Positions 17,154-25,281 of a DNA stretch of 64,000 nucleotides are shown in pieces. Origin of the DNA: Wujia chipingensis (GTDB taxonomy: Bacteria > Bacillota > Clostridia > Lachnospirales > Lachnospiraceae); contig NZ_CP060632.1 of assembly GCF_014337155.1 (NCBI RefSeq), positions 2,735,001 to 2,799,000 on the forward strand. The letters are read 5' to 3'. Numbering within the stretch: the first letter of the stretch is position 1; each line of letters starts with the position of its first letter. The translations under genes and the position numbers were made by a program. The notes under the pieces were generated by a model. The model ran no database searches. It saw only the letters and a program-made list of their open reading frames with translations, and was not told where the DNA came from.

Positions 17154-17747
17154 TTAAGAAATCTTATACATATCGTTCTTGTAAAACATTATTGAATCGC
17201 TTTTTTCAGAATTTCTTAAAACGGCAAGAACATTAAACACATCCGGAAATGGCGAAACCATACCCATACATGCCATGCCAAAATTCAATCCATTAAATAC
17301 TCTAAATTCAGCAGGACTAATTACAAATAATATAAATGGAACTAATCCAAGAACAAATGGCAACAGGCACATCAATATAAACCGATTTCGCTTTAATGGA
17401 TATGATGCTAATGCGACAAATGTTGTCTTTCCTTTTATTCTTCCTATTGTTACATCTGCTCCCTTAGGATAAACAATTCCATGTAACCACTCATGAATTA
17501 TTAACAATAAAAAACCGAAAGTAAATCCAACCAGAATAAATATTGGTGAGATTACAACTGTCTTGCATATAATCGTTTTACAAAGCATAGCAATAAAAAG
17601 AAAAACGCACAGAATTGCAGCAATCGGCACTGCTTTTTTCATCAGGTCACCAACACTCTGCGGTGTTTCTATCTTTACTGCGTCATCCGGCAAGCTTCCT
17701 GTTTGATATTTATTTATATCATTTATTGACCACACAATTTTTATCAT
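17154..17747 (-). CDS. DUF3267 membrane metalloprotease-like protein
   Basis: 197 aa. HEWLHG, within LLLIIHEWLHGIVYP (about residues 85-90), is the HExxH zinc motif of DUF3267, a site-2-protease-like family. Four hydrophobic segments surround it. A later Asp (SPFPDVFNVLA) could be the third ligand. RBS is weak (GGAAG). The substrate is unknown. After its stop there is a short fragment that looks like the end of another coding frame (17082-17150). Confidence 0.8.
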   Translation of the reverse strand: MIKIVWSINDINKYQTGSLPDDAVKIETPQSVGDLMKKAVPIAAILCVFLFIAMLCKTIICKTVVISPIFILVGFTFGFLLLIIHEWLHGIVYPKGADVTIGRIKGKTTFVALASYPLKRNRFILMCLLPFVLGLVPFILFVISPAEFRVFNGLNFGMACMGMVSPFPDVFNVLAVLRNSEKSDSIMFYKNDMYKIS

Positions 17748-17756
17748 ATCTACTTC

Positions 17757-17864
17757 CTATTCTTTTGTATAATCTTTTGCATTTACACTGTGTACCGTAT
17801 TATAAAATAATTGCTCCAATTGCTCATAGTCAGTCGTTTTGTATTCTCTAAGTTTTATCCTCAT
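17757..17864 (-). pseudogene. Truncated N-terminus of a GNAT acetyltransferase (35 codons)
   Basis: ATG at 17864 opens a 35-codon frame with REYKTTDYEQLEQLFYNTVH, ending in TAG. It resembles the first strand-helix of a common Clostridial GNAT family (from memory). The first 60 bases match 2030-2098 closely. It is followed directly by the DUF3267 gene, so the rest of the acetyltransferase is missing. Confidence 0.6.
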
Positions 17865-17881
17865 AAGCTGGAATTTTAATA

Positions 17882-18298
17882 TTACTCGACATGATGAAAA
17901 ATTTTTAATCTTTGTGCCTCATTTGCTTCAAATCCAAATTTTTCGTAAAAAGGTACCTTATCTGGAACCGCACATAACTCCACAAAAATATCAGTTCCTT
18001 TCACCCCATTGTCATTCACAAACTTTTTTAATTCATTTATTAACATTCTTCCAATGCCTTTGCCTTGATATTCCGGTCTGACAACAACATCCTTGATATA
18101 GTAATTAAGCCCCATATCACCATTCATTCTTGCCATAGCAACAATACAATCCCCATCCCATATAGATACTCTGAATAAGGTATGTTTCATCGCCAACTCT
18201 GTTTGTTCAAGAGTTGGTCCATCTCCCCATACTGTTTCCCACAATTCAATAAACTGCTCTGCTGTTAGTTCATTGTATTTGACACTTAAATCAAACAT
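17882..18298 (-). CDS. GNAT family N-acetyltransferase
   Basis: 138 aa. Motif A is clear: IKDVVVRPEYQGKGIGRMLINELKKF (split: VRPEYQGKGIGRML at about residues 75-88), with C-terminal VPFYEKFGF. RBS TAGGAGG precedes the ATG. Acceptor unknown. A compact single-domain enzyme; a 120-bp AT-rich gap precedes it. Confidence 0.87.
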   Translation of the reverse strand: MFDLSVKYNELTAEQFIELWETVWGDGPTLEQTELAMKHTLFRVSIWDGDCIVAMARMNGDMGLNYYIKDVVVRPEYQGKGIGRMLINELKKFVNDNGVKGTDIFVELCAVPDKVPFYEKFGFEANEAQRLKIFHHVE

Positions 18299-18418
18299 GG
18301 ATAACCTCCTAACATTAAAAATCTAAATCAACAAAATTCACAAATCCAAATTTGTCTCTCGGTTAAACACACCAGCTTACTGAAATTTGGGCGCGTTTTT
18401 AACAACCAAGTATTATTA

Positions 18419-18832
18419 TCAAATACCATTCAACTGCCCTATCAAATAGCAGTTGTTGTTTACTTTTTCTTTTTCTAAATCAGAATACCATTCTTCAATA
18501 TCTTTTATGGCACTTTTCGCATTGTCCGAATACACAAGACCTAATGTCTTCATCTCATCATTCCAGAATATTACACTATTATTTTCTATCCAAATATATT
18601 TAAATTTCTCTTCTGCAACTATAATGTCTTTGCTCAAACTATTCTCTGTAATATCACTCAATTTAATGGATACTCTACTTCCATCTGAAGAAGCATAATT
18701 TTGTAATGCATATTCAGCAATTGCCTCATATGAGGATATTCTTTCCTCATAGTATTTCGTTCTATCATTTCCACACGAACAAAGCATTATGCAAAGTACA
18801 CATACTAAAACAATAACCAATATCTTCTTCAT
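18419..18832 (-). CDS. Small lipoprotein, unknown function
   Basis: 137 aa from the ATG at 18832 (GGAGG five bases before). A hydrophobic signal ends in lipobox MLCSC, giving a lipid-anchored protein. The mature part is charged, with a C-terminal helix (IKDIEEWYSDLEKEK). No recognised domain. Lies 31 bp after the ATPase gene. Confidence 0.7.
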   Translation of the reverse strand: MKKILVIVLVCVLCIMLCSCGNDRTKYYEERISSYEAIAEYALQNYASSDGSRVSIKLSDITENSLSKDIIVAEEKFKYIWIENNSVIFWNDEMKTLGLVYSDNAKSAIKDIEEWYSDLEKEKVNNNCYLIGQLNGI

Positions 18833-18863
18833 TTTTTCCTCCGACAACTTCCGATTTGTTTCT

Positions 18864-20153
18864 TTACAGTTCCAAGGAATTCTGATTTAACAAAAAATCA
18901 TACAATCCAATATGCACAATACCGTCTTCATCTATCCATGGTTTTGCATTTGACTTTGATATAATAATCTTCTTGAAAAAATCTTTTGTATTTTTCAAAG
19001 GTCTTAACTCAGTTGTCATCTTATCAGGATCACTTACGGATAATGCAGACTGAATATAATATCTTCTTGCTCCCATATTTACAACAAAATCAATCTCACA
19101 CTGTTTTCTTCTTTTTTTGCCTTCAGCATTTTCAATAATTTCAACAACGCCAACATCTACAGAATACCCACGGATTATCAGTTCATTATAAATGATATTT
19201 TCCATTATGTGTGTTTCTTCCTGTTGTCTAAAATTAAGCCTGGCATTACGAAGTCCTACATCCGTGCAATAATATTTCAAAGGATACTCAAAATACTTTT
19301 TACCCTTTACATCATATCTCTTTGCCTCGCTGAACATAAACGACTCTATCAAATATTCCAAATATTTTGCGATTGTACTGGTAGACACCTTAATGTTTTT
19401 TACACTTTCCAATGTATCGGCAATCTTCTTTGCATTTGTAAGTGAACCTACCGAAGAACACAAATCATCGGTTAGTTCAGTCAAAACATCGGGAAGTTTT
19501 ACAATATATCGCTCACTTATATCTTTGAAATATACTTCCGAAAACAAGTTTTTCAGATACTTAACCTTTTCCTCATCACGTTTGAATGATAAAAGCTGCG
19601 GCATTCCCCCATAAAGAGCATACAATTCATACACTTCCGATTTATCTCCACCGACAAAATCATAATATTCTTTAAATGACAACGGGAATACCCGAACTTG
19701 ATCGCCTCTGCCCCTGAATGCCGTCATTACATCTTGAGAAAGTAATTTTGAATTACTTCCCGTCACATAAATATCCACATTTCGAAGATGCATCAATCCA
19801 TTCAAAACATTATATAGCTTAACATCTTCCGGATTTTCAAGTTCTTTTTTTGTAATAGCATATTGCACTTCATCTATAAGAATATAGTACATTTCTTTAT
19901 TTACAATTCTTGAACGGATGTATTTTGATAATTCATCCGGATTACGATACTGTTCACAAATATCATCATCAAGTGCAATGGAAATAATCTGTTCTTCCTT
20001 TACTCCACTCGATATAAGATAGTCACGAAACAAATAAAACAGTAGATAGCTTTTTCCGCACCTTCTGATTCCTGTAATAACCTTAATCAGACCATTTTCC
20101 TTTTTGTCTATCAATCTACTTAAATAGATATCTCTATTTATAATTTTTTCCAC
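18864..20153 (-). CDS. AAA-family ATPase with DUF4143 domain
   Basis: 429 aa. Walker A in GIRRCGKSYLL (about residue 28), Walker B in YYILIDEVQ (about 95), an arginine-finger-like VTGSNSKLLS, and a C-terminal PD-(D/E)XK-like DUF4143 region (CEIDFVVN, YYIQSALSV). Starts with GTG behind GAGGAGG. The family is widespread in gut bacteria and of unknown role, often carried as a mobile-looking single gene. Two palindromic repeats lie directly upstream (20168-20280). Confidence 0.85.
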   Translation of the reverse strand: MEKIINRDIYLSRLIDKKENGLIKVITGIRRCGKSYLLFYLFRDYLISSGVKEEQIISIALDDDICEQYRNPDELSKYIRSRIVNKEMYYILIDEVQYAITKKELENPEDVKLYNVLNGLMHLRNVDIYVTGSNSKLLSQDVMTAFRGRGDQVRVFPLSFKEYYDFVGGDKSEVYELYALYGGMPQLLSFKRDEEKVKYLKNLFSEVYFKDISERYIVKLPDVLTELTDDLCSSVGSLTNAKKIADTLESVKNIKVSTSTIAKYLEYLIESFMFSEAKRYDVKGKKYFEYPLKYYCTDVGLRNARLNFRQQEETHIMENIIYNELIIRGYSVDVGVVEIIENAEGKKRRKQCEIDFVVNMGARRYYIQSALSVSDPDKMTTELRPLKNTKDFFKKIIISKSNAKPWIDEDGIVHIGLYDFLLNQNSLEL

Positions 20154-20167
20154 AGATTTGCCTCCTC

Positions 20168-20280
20168 AAATTAAAACTTACTGCACTTTTCTCGTAAATT
20201 TTAAATTTATTATACTATCCTTATTATGTACAATCAATATTGTAATTAAAACTTACTGCACTTTTTCACTAAGTTTTAAT
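20168..20280. promoter_or_regulatory. Twin palindromes upstream of the DUF4143 ATPase
   Basis: ATTAAAACTTA (20245-20255) and TAAGTTTTAAT (20270-20280) are perfect 11-bp arms around CTGCACTTTTTCAC. A second, weaker copy, AAATTAAAACTTA with TAAATTTTAAATTT, lies at 20168-20208 with nearly the same loop (CTGCACTTTTCTCG). Candidate operators or a repeat dedicated to this ATPase family. Confidence 0.55.
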
Positions 20281-20296
20281 TTCCCATGTTTTCATA

Positions 20297-20650
20297 TCAA
20301 ACTCCGAAAAAATAAAGACGACCAGTCTTATCATAAGACCAATCGTCTTTAATCTCCGCATCTGGTTGTTGTGTAGCTGGTAATTCTTCAAACAACTTAT
20401 TGATTAAACAATTACTATGTGCCGAAGCATTTCTTATATCACGCACAGTATTCATAAACTTATTGCTTATAATAGGTTCATTATATAATACTGAATAAAA
20501 ATCGACCAGATATGCCAAATCTCCAAAAGAAATTTTTTCCTTCTTTTTTGCCTGTTTGATATTTGGGATAATTTTTTCTATACGAAGCTAATTTCATATA
20601 TCGATTTATCTCTCTATACATCATAAATAATATAGCCTCTATAACATTCA
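20297..20650 (-). pseudogene. Abi-like (HEPN) protein remnant, truncated and frameshifted
   Basis: The 73-aa C-terminal frame contains DIRNASAHSN, an RxxxxH HEPN-type motif as in Abi_2 phage-abortive proteins. In the same frame upstream the sequence continues as KEKISFGDLAYLVDFYSVLY back to a TAG; a further head-like segment (MNVIEAILFMMYREINRYM) is in another frame. The N-terminal half is missing. A decayed phage-defence gene. Confidence 0.55.
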
Positions 20651-20683
20651 TAACGTTTCCTCCTAAATTCCTCCCCTAACGAT

Positions 20684-20812
20684 TTATGCTTTTTCATTTT
20701 CCCGTGTTTCCAGCACTTCCGTTGTAATTGCATCCACATCATATTCTGGTGCATGTTTCTTCACGATATCGTACATCTGCGATCTGGTCAAGTGTTTTGT
20801 TCTTCTGCATCT
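20684..20812 (-). pseudogene. C-terminal fragment of an unidentified mobile-element protein
   Basis: About 42 codons, ending RSQMYDIVKKHAPEYDVD and then TRENEKA and TAA, with no start codon or RBS. The tail resembles proteins carried on conjugative elements, but I cannot name it firmly. Together with the Abi remnant it marks this stretch as debris. Confidence 0.3.
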
Positions 20813-20877
20813 TAAATTAAATGAATTGAATTTAAAAGCATGAATGTTCAAGAATAAATAATTTGACTATTCGTAGA

Positions 20878-20912
20878 AAAAAGCTGCTACTCACTAAAAA
20901 TAACAGCCTTTC
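20878..20912 (-). terminator. Terminator after bacteriohemerythrin
   Basis: On the minus strand, AAAGGCTGTTA pairs with TAGCAGCTTTT around a 10-nt loop and is followed by a T-run, shortly after the gene's stop. Confidence 0.7.
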
Positions 20913-20920
20913 TTACTATA

Positions 20921-21319
20921 TCAGCCTTTTGGAATTTGACCATCGACATACAGAATGTGATTAACTAACCACTCTGTGAGATATTTTAAAATTTCCATAA
21001 TCTGTTCATCTTGATCTTCTACCTCATCATTGTGGTGTTCCATAAATTCATCAAGCTTATGTATAAATTCCTGATGTTGAACTTTCTGTGTAAATATCTT
21101 CTTATAATTAATAGATTCCATATACTGCTCTTCATCACTAAAGTGTTTTACTGTATAATTTCGGAGATTTTCTAATATTACATCAATCCTATCATATTTA
21201 TCCGGTGTAAACTCATCATGAAGCAGTTCATATGCCTCATCTGCATATTTAAATAACTGCTTGTGTTCTTCGTCTATCATATCTATACCGATATAATATT
21301 CTGGTTTCATTTCATACAT
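20921..21319 (-). CDS. Bacteriohemerythrin
   Basis: 132 aa. The di-iron ligands of hemerythrin are visible: His in DEEHKQL, HxxxE in KHFSDEEQYM, HxxxH in HQEFIHKLD, and HxxxxD in NHILYVD. It binds O2 and probably acts as an oxygen sensor or scavenger. It sits beside a rubrerythrin fusion, consistent with an oxidative-stress locus in an anaerobe. The start has only a weak RBS. Confidence 0.9.
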   Translation of the reverse strand: MYEMKPEYYIGIDMIDEEHKQLFKYADEAYELLHDEFTPDKYDRIDVILENLRNYTVKHFSDEEQYMESINYKKIFTQKVQHQEFIHKLDEFMEHHNDEVEDQDEQIMEILKYLTEWLVNHILYVDGQIPKG

Positions 21320-21402
21320 AAATTAATCCTACTTTCTGTTTTATTTGTTTTATTAACCTGTTCTATACATATATAATACTTTACTTCCATGCTTATATCT
21401 CC

Positions 21403-22584
21403 TTAATAGTTTTCTTCATGTACTTCAAAATAGCTTTGCGGATGATTACATACTGGACATACCTCAGGAGCCTTTGTTCCTACCACGATATGTCCGCAGT
21501 TACGGCATTCCCATACTTTGACTTCACTCTTTTCAAATACCTGTGCAGTTTCAATATTCTTAAGAAGTGCACGATATCTCTCCTCGTGATGCTTCTCAAT
21601 TTCTCCTACTGCTCTGAATTTGGCTGCAAGTTCAGGGAACCCTTCTTCTTCGGCTGTTTTCGCAAAGCCTTCATACATATCTGTCCACTCATAATTCTCG
21701 CCTTCCGCAGCTGCTGCCAGATTTTCCTTTGTATCACCAATTCCTGCTAATTCCTTGAACCACATCTTTGCATGTTCTTTCTCATTATCTGCGGTCTTTA
21801 AAAATAATGCAGACATCTGCTCATAGCCTTCCTTTTTCGCTACAGATGCAAAATAGGTATACTTATTTCTTGCCTGAGATTCTCCCGCAAATGCCTCCTG
21901 TAAATTCTTCTCTGTCTGTGTTCCTGCATATTTGTTTGCTGCCATCTCTTTTACCTCCGTTTTCTTTACTACTTTTTCAAAATCTGATGCCGGGTGCTTG
22001 CACAAAGGACATATAAAGTCATCCGGTAATTCCTCGCCTACATATTCATATCCGCAAATTCTGCAACGCCATATTGTCTGACCATCCTCTGTTTTTCCAA
22101 CTTCCTGTGGTTTAGGCTTAATATTATTCTGATAATAATCATATGTTACTGAAGGAACATTGCTTAAAACTTCCATATCGGTTATCTCACCGATAAACAT
22201 CGTATGTGAACCCAAGTCCTCTGTTTTAGTAACTGTCACAGAAATGTATGCATTTGTACCTTCTGTAATATAATAAATACCATTTGTGCCCCTGGCACAC
22301 TGCTCAAATGCTTCAAACTTATTGGTGTCTCTTCCTGATTGGAAGCCAAAATGTTTGAACAATTCAAACTCTGCATTCTGACTTAAGACTGATACAGTAA
22401 ATTTTCCGGTTCTTTGAATCATATCATGCGTATAATTTGCCTTATTTACACAGATACTTAACTGGTTTGGTTCCGAAGCTGCCTGAATGGCTGTATTAAT
22501 GATACATCCGTTATCTTTTTCTGCTTCTTTAGCGGTCAATATAAACAGTCCATAACTCAATTTATACATTGCTTTCCTATCCAT
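21403..22584 (-). CDS. Flavin reductase - rubredoxin - rubrerythrin fusion (Hrb-Rbr)
   Basis: 393 aa. Residues 1-160: flavoredoxin-like FMN domain ([10 protein letters not shown] start). About 168-205: rubredoxin with CRICGYEY and CPLCKHP. From 214: rubrerythrin, with four-helix di-iron ligands ([29 protein letters not shown]) and a C-terminal rubredoxin ([17 protein letters not shown]). It resembles a high-molecular-weight rubredoxin joined to its usual peroxidase partner. It should route electrons from NAD(P)H/flavin to peroxide reduction. A perfect RBS precedes the codon for Met214 (21945), so a free rubrerythrin may also be made. Confidence 0.9.
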   Translation of the reverse strand: MDRKAMYKLSYGLFILTAKEAEKDNGCIINTAIQAASEPNQLSICVNKANYTHDMIQRTGKFTVSVLSQNAEFELFKHFGFQSGRDTNKFEAFEQCARGTNGIYYITEGTNAYISVTVTKTEDLGSHTMFIGEITDMEVLSNVPSVTYDYYQNNIKPKPQEVGKTEDGQTIWRCRICGYEYVGEELPDDFICPLCKHPASDFEKVVKKTEVKEMAANKYAGTQTEKNLQEAFAGESQARNKYTYFASVAKKEGYEQMSALFLKTADNEKEHAKMWFKELAGIGDTKENLAAAAEGENYEWTDMYEGFAKTAEEEGFPELAAKFRAVGEIEKHHEERYRALLKNIETAQVFEKSEVKVWECRNCGHIVVGTKAPEVCPVCNHPQSYFEVHEENY

Positions 22585-22698
22585 ATTTTTCCTCCTTTAC
22601 CTTCTCCCTGCATTTCGGGCAAATGCCTTTAAATGAAATATCATAATCCAAAAATTCAATTCCATGAGTGTTATAAATTCATACTATTCTTAATAAGG

Positions 22699-22750
22699 AT
22701 TGTATCTCTCTTTTATTCTATTGTCAATATAATAATAGTAATTATTACTA
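22699..22750 (-). promoter_or_regulatory. Promoter and PerR/Fur-like box for the rubrerythrin fusion
   Basis: On the minus strand TTGACA and TACAAT are separated by exactly 17 bp (22699-22727). Directly upstream lies a 15-bp perfect palindrome, TAGTAATTATTACTA (22736-22750), matching 10 of 14 positions of the PerR consensus. It overlaps the cbiB stop codon. Peroxide derepression is the expected control; inferred. Confidence 0.65.
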
Positions 22751-23743
22751 CGTGAAACATCCGCATCCGATCAGCACGCCGACACCCACGATCACCATCA
22801 ACACTGCGGTTCCATACATCAACCGGTTTGCCCGGCGGATATCCTTCGGCTCGATCTGCCTTTTCACATCGCCAATCGTTGGTTTCTCATATAGCTTTCC
22901 AAAATAATATGCATTTCCGGCAAGCTGCAATCCAAGCGCACCCGCACACGCCGATTCCGTCTGTGCGGAGTTCGGACTTGCATGGTTTCGTCGATCCCGC
23001 AAATGAATCCGTGCCGCGCCAGCCATATCCATACCCAAAATGCCTGCCGCACCAACCATCAGCCACGCGGAAAGTCGTGCCGGAATGAAATTCACGACAT
23101 CGTCCACACGCGCCGCACACGTTCCAAAATACCGGTATTTGTCGTTCTTATATCCAAGCATGGAGTCCATCGTATTAATTGCTTTGTACACCCACGCACC
23201 GACCGGTCCGAACAAAAACATATAAAAAAGCGGGGCGATCACGCCGTCCGACGTATTTTCAGCGACCGTTTCCACCGCGGCCTTCGCGATGCCTTCCTCA
23301 GTGAGCGATGCTGTATCTCTGCCGACGATCATGGATACCGCCGTTCTCGCCTGTTCCACATCCCCGGCTTCGAGTGCCTTGCACACCTTCATACTCTCCC
23401 GACGAAGCGAGCAGGCTGCCAGCATCTGGTATGACATCCAGATTGCCACAACCAGATACAACGTATGATGAATCTGGTTGCACCCATATAGGATTCCTGC
23501 CGCCACAAGCAGCGACACCGTTATCACGATCACAACTGTAAATGTTCCTGCCACCTGTTTTTTGCGGATGTCTGTATCGCGCTCCTCCCGTATCCGAAAC
23601 CGCTTGCGCATCCATGCCTCCACATGGTCGATCAGCCAGCCCATCCCCTGTACCGGGTGCCACAGCCAGTGTGGATCACCAAATATCAGATCGAGCACAC
23701 ATGCAATTATAATGATAAATATACGTTCCTGTAACACGGTCAC
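22748..23743 (-). CDS. cbiB: Adenosylcobinamide-phosphate synthase
   Basis: 331 aa from a GTG at 23743 with AAAGG nine bases before; an ATG at 23773 has no clear RBS. Multi-pass membrane protein with the family signatures DLIFGDPHWLWHPVQGMG near the start, ENTSDGVIAPLFY, and ASPNSAQTESACAGALGLQL. It attaches the aminopropanol arm to adenosylcobyric acid. Last gene of the cobalamin cluster. Also called cobD in some organisms. Confidence 0.92.
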   Translation of the reverse strand: MTVLQERIFIIIIACVLDLIFGDPHWLWHPVQGMGWLIDHVEAWMRKRFRIREERDTDIRKKQVAGTFTVVIVITVSLLVAAGILYGCNQIHHTLYLVVAIWMSYQMLAACSLRRESMKVCKALEAGDVEQARTAVSMIVGRDTASLTEEGIAKAAVETVAENTSDGVIAPLFYMFLFGPVGAWVYKAINTMDSMLGYKNDKYRYFGTCAARVDDVVNFIPARLSAWLMVGAAGILGMDMAGAARIHLRDRRNHASPNSAQTESACAGALGLQLAGNAYYFGKLYEKPTIGDVKRQIEPKDIRRANRLMYGTAVLMVIVGVGVLIGCGCFT

Positions 23744-23859
23744 TTTACATTTCCTTTCATCGCTGCATTGCATATTTGTATTCCGTACTGTTAGTTACCT
23801 GACATACCTCACACAACTTTGCCTTTACATAGTGCCTCCATCACATCTATTTCATAGCA

Positions 23860-24648
23860 TCAGGCACCGTTTTTCATACCGTGCGGCAATTTCATTTTCT
23901 CATAAGATACAATCTGCATCCCATCCGCTGTCACTTCTAACCATCCTGCAATTCCCTCGCCCGGTTTCACCTGCCAGTCAAAATAATCCTTGTGTGGCTC
24001 TGACAACTGATCCATCAGTGCCATGATCGTGCCTCCGTGTGCGACGATAATGATCGTGTCTGACAGGGATGTGTGCGCCGTCTCTATTCTCAATGAAACG
24101 TCACATCGTAACCGTTTTTGCTCTTCCCTGCTTTCCACATCCACAAACACCTTCTCAAATCCCCGCATCACACGGTCTGTAAACTCCGCTTTTGTCTCAC
24201 CGCCCGGAAACGCCGTCGTACCGCCGCTGTCGATGTAGCGCTGGTAATCGGGATTGCCATTTAATTCCGCATAATTCTTATATTCAAAATCGCCAAATCT
24301 GCACTCTGCAAATTCCGCGATTTCCACCTTTCCTGCATCGGGGAACAGAATATCCGCCGTCTGCTTTGCGCGCAGATACGGGCTGACGTAGACGATTTGC
24401 TCTTTACTACCGTTTTTTTGACAGTGCTGCTCACATGTGACTTTCCCCGGTACAATTTCGATTTCGTCATGTACACTATCTGCCACGGTTCTACCATTCA
24501 TCGGCACCTGTTTCTGCCAGAACTCCTGCATGCCTCGCAACTCTTCCACACTCTCCGGAAGCAGTCCTTCATCCGTCGTACCGACATACCGATGTTCTTG
24601 ATTTCCCTGCGTCATGCCATGACGGATTAATACAATTTTTGCTTTCAT
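23860..24648 (-). CDS. cobC: Histidine phosphatase, probable alpha-ribazole phosphatase
   Basis: 262 aa, longer than typical CobC (about 200 aa). Phosphohistidine motif LIRHGMTQGN at residues 7-16, second catalytic His in IVAHGGTI (about 205). Extra segments at about 50-85 and 175-195. Position among cobalamin genes supports removal of phosphate from alpha-ribazole or adenosylcobalamin phosphate. Generic phosphoglycerate-mutase-like activity cannot be excluded. Confidence 0.8.
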   Translation of the reverse strand: MKAKIVLIRHGMTQGNQEHRYVGTTDEGLLPESVEELRGMQEFWQKQVPMNGRTVADSVHDEIEIVPGKVTCEQHCQKNGSKEQIVYVSPYLRAKQTADILFPDAGKVEIAEFAECRFGDFEYKNYAELNGNPDYQRYIDSGGTTAFPGGETKAEFTDRVMRGFEKVFVDVESREEQKRLRCDVSLRIETAHTSLSDTIIIVAHGGTIMALMDQLSEPHKDYFDWQVKPGEGIAGWLEVTADGMQIVSYEKMKLPHGMKNGA

Positions 24649-24649
24649 A

Positions 24650-24997
24650 TCACTTAATCCTCGTCCCGATTCCTGCCGTCACGCGGATAACCTGCTCCGC
24701 CTGGCTTGCCAGATAGCAATTCACGCGCCCGTTCTTCTCGCGAAACTCCCGTTCAAATGCATCAATCGGCACAATGCCGCTTCCGACCTCATCGCTGACC
24801 AAGACGAGCTTGTCTGCATTTCCGGCAAGAACCGCTTTGTTCATAAGCTGCTTTGCCTCTAATTCCGGATCGCCGCCCTGCTGCATCGTCTTCCGCACAT
24901 ATTTATGAAAATTATTGATAATCTGATGTCCTTCTTTGAAATTTGCCTTGGCATACTCGAACTTTCCCTGATATGCACCGCCGATTATTAAGATCAT
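24650..24997 (-). CDS. Short CobU-family protein
   Basis: 115 aa, about half the usual CobU length. It keeps the P-loop GGAYQGK (residues 6-12), LVSDEVGSGIVP and the C-terminal LASQAEQVIRVTAGIGTRIK, which match CobU ends. It lacks most of the guanylyl-transfer region. RBS GAGGG precedes the ATG. Lies 1 bp upstream of cobC. It is a second CobU-like gene in this window; whether it is active or regulatory is unclear. Confidence 0.75.
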   Translation of the reverse strand: MILIIGGAYQGKFEYAKANFKEGHQIINNFHKYVRKTMQQGGDPELEAKQLMNKAVLAGNADKLVLVSDEVGSGIVPIDAFEREFREKNGRVNCYLASQAEQVIRVTAGIGTRIK

Positions 24998-25008
24998 AGC
25001 GTTCCCTC

Positions 25009-25078
25009 TTTATACTTTTTATATTTCTTTATACCTTTTTATACTTTTTCGATTATTTTATACTTCTTTATACTTTTT
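25009..25078. repeat. TTTATACTTTT tandem repeat
   Basis: Six imperfect copies of TTTATAC(C)TTTTT in 70 bp, directly upstream of the short cobU and opposite the lipoprotein gene. On the minus strand it reads AAAAGTATAAAG, offering several -10-like TATAAA boxes. Confidence 0.7.
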
Positions 25079-25281
25079 CTGCAAGATACATTTTCATATT
25101 GCATAAATTTTTTTATTTTTCCCAACCTTTTCCCCTTCTCGTCCGTCTATATATTGAACGGACGGATTGCAAAATTGTTCCGTATCATTTATATTCAATA
25201 CATGATTATGTGCAACAGACGATTCTATCTGCGCATAACGCGTGTCTTATTAAATATTTACTTAAAGGAGAGACTATCAAA

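Noticed and set aside
13273..20153. Classical integron cassette array
   Set aside because: No IntI-type integrase with the extra domain and no attC-like folding sites are visible; the boundary motif is short and degenerate. Kept only as a cassette-like hypothesis.
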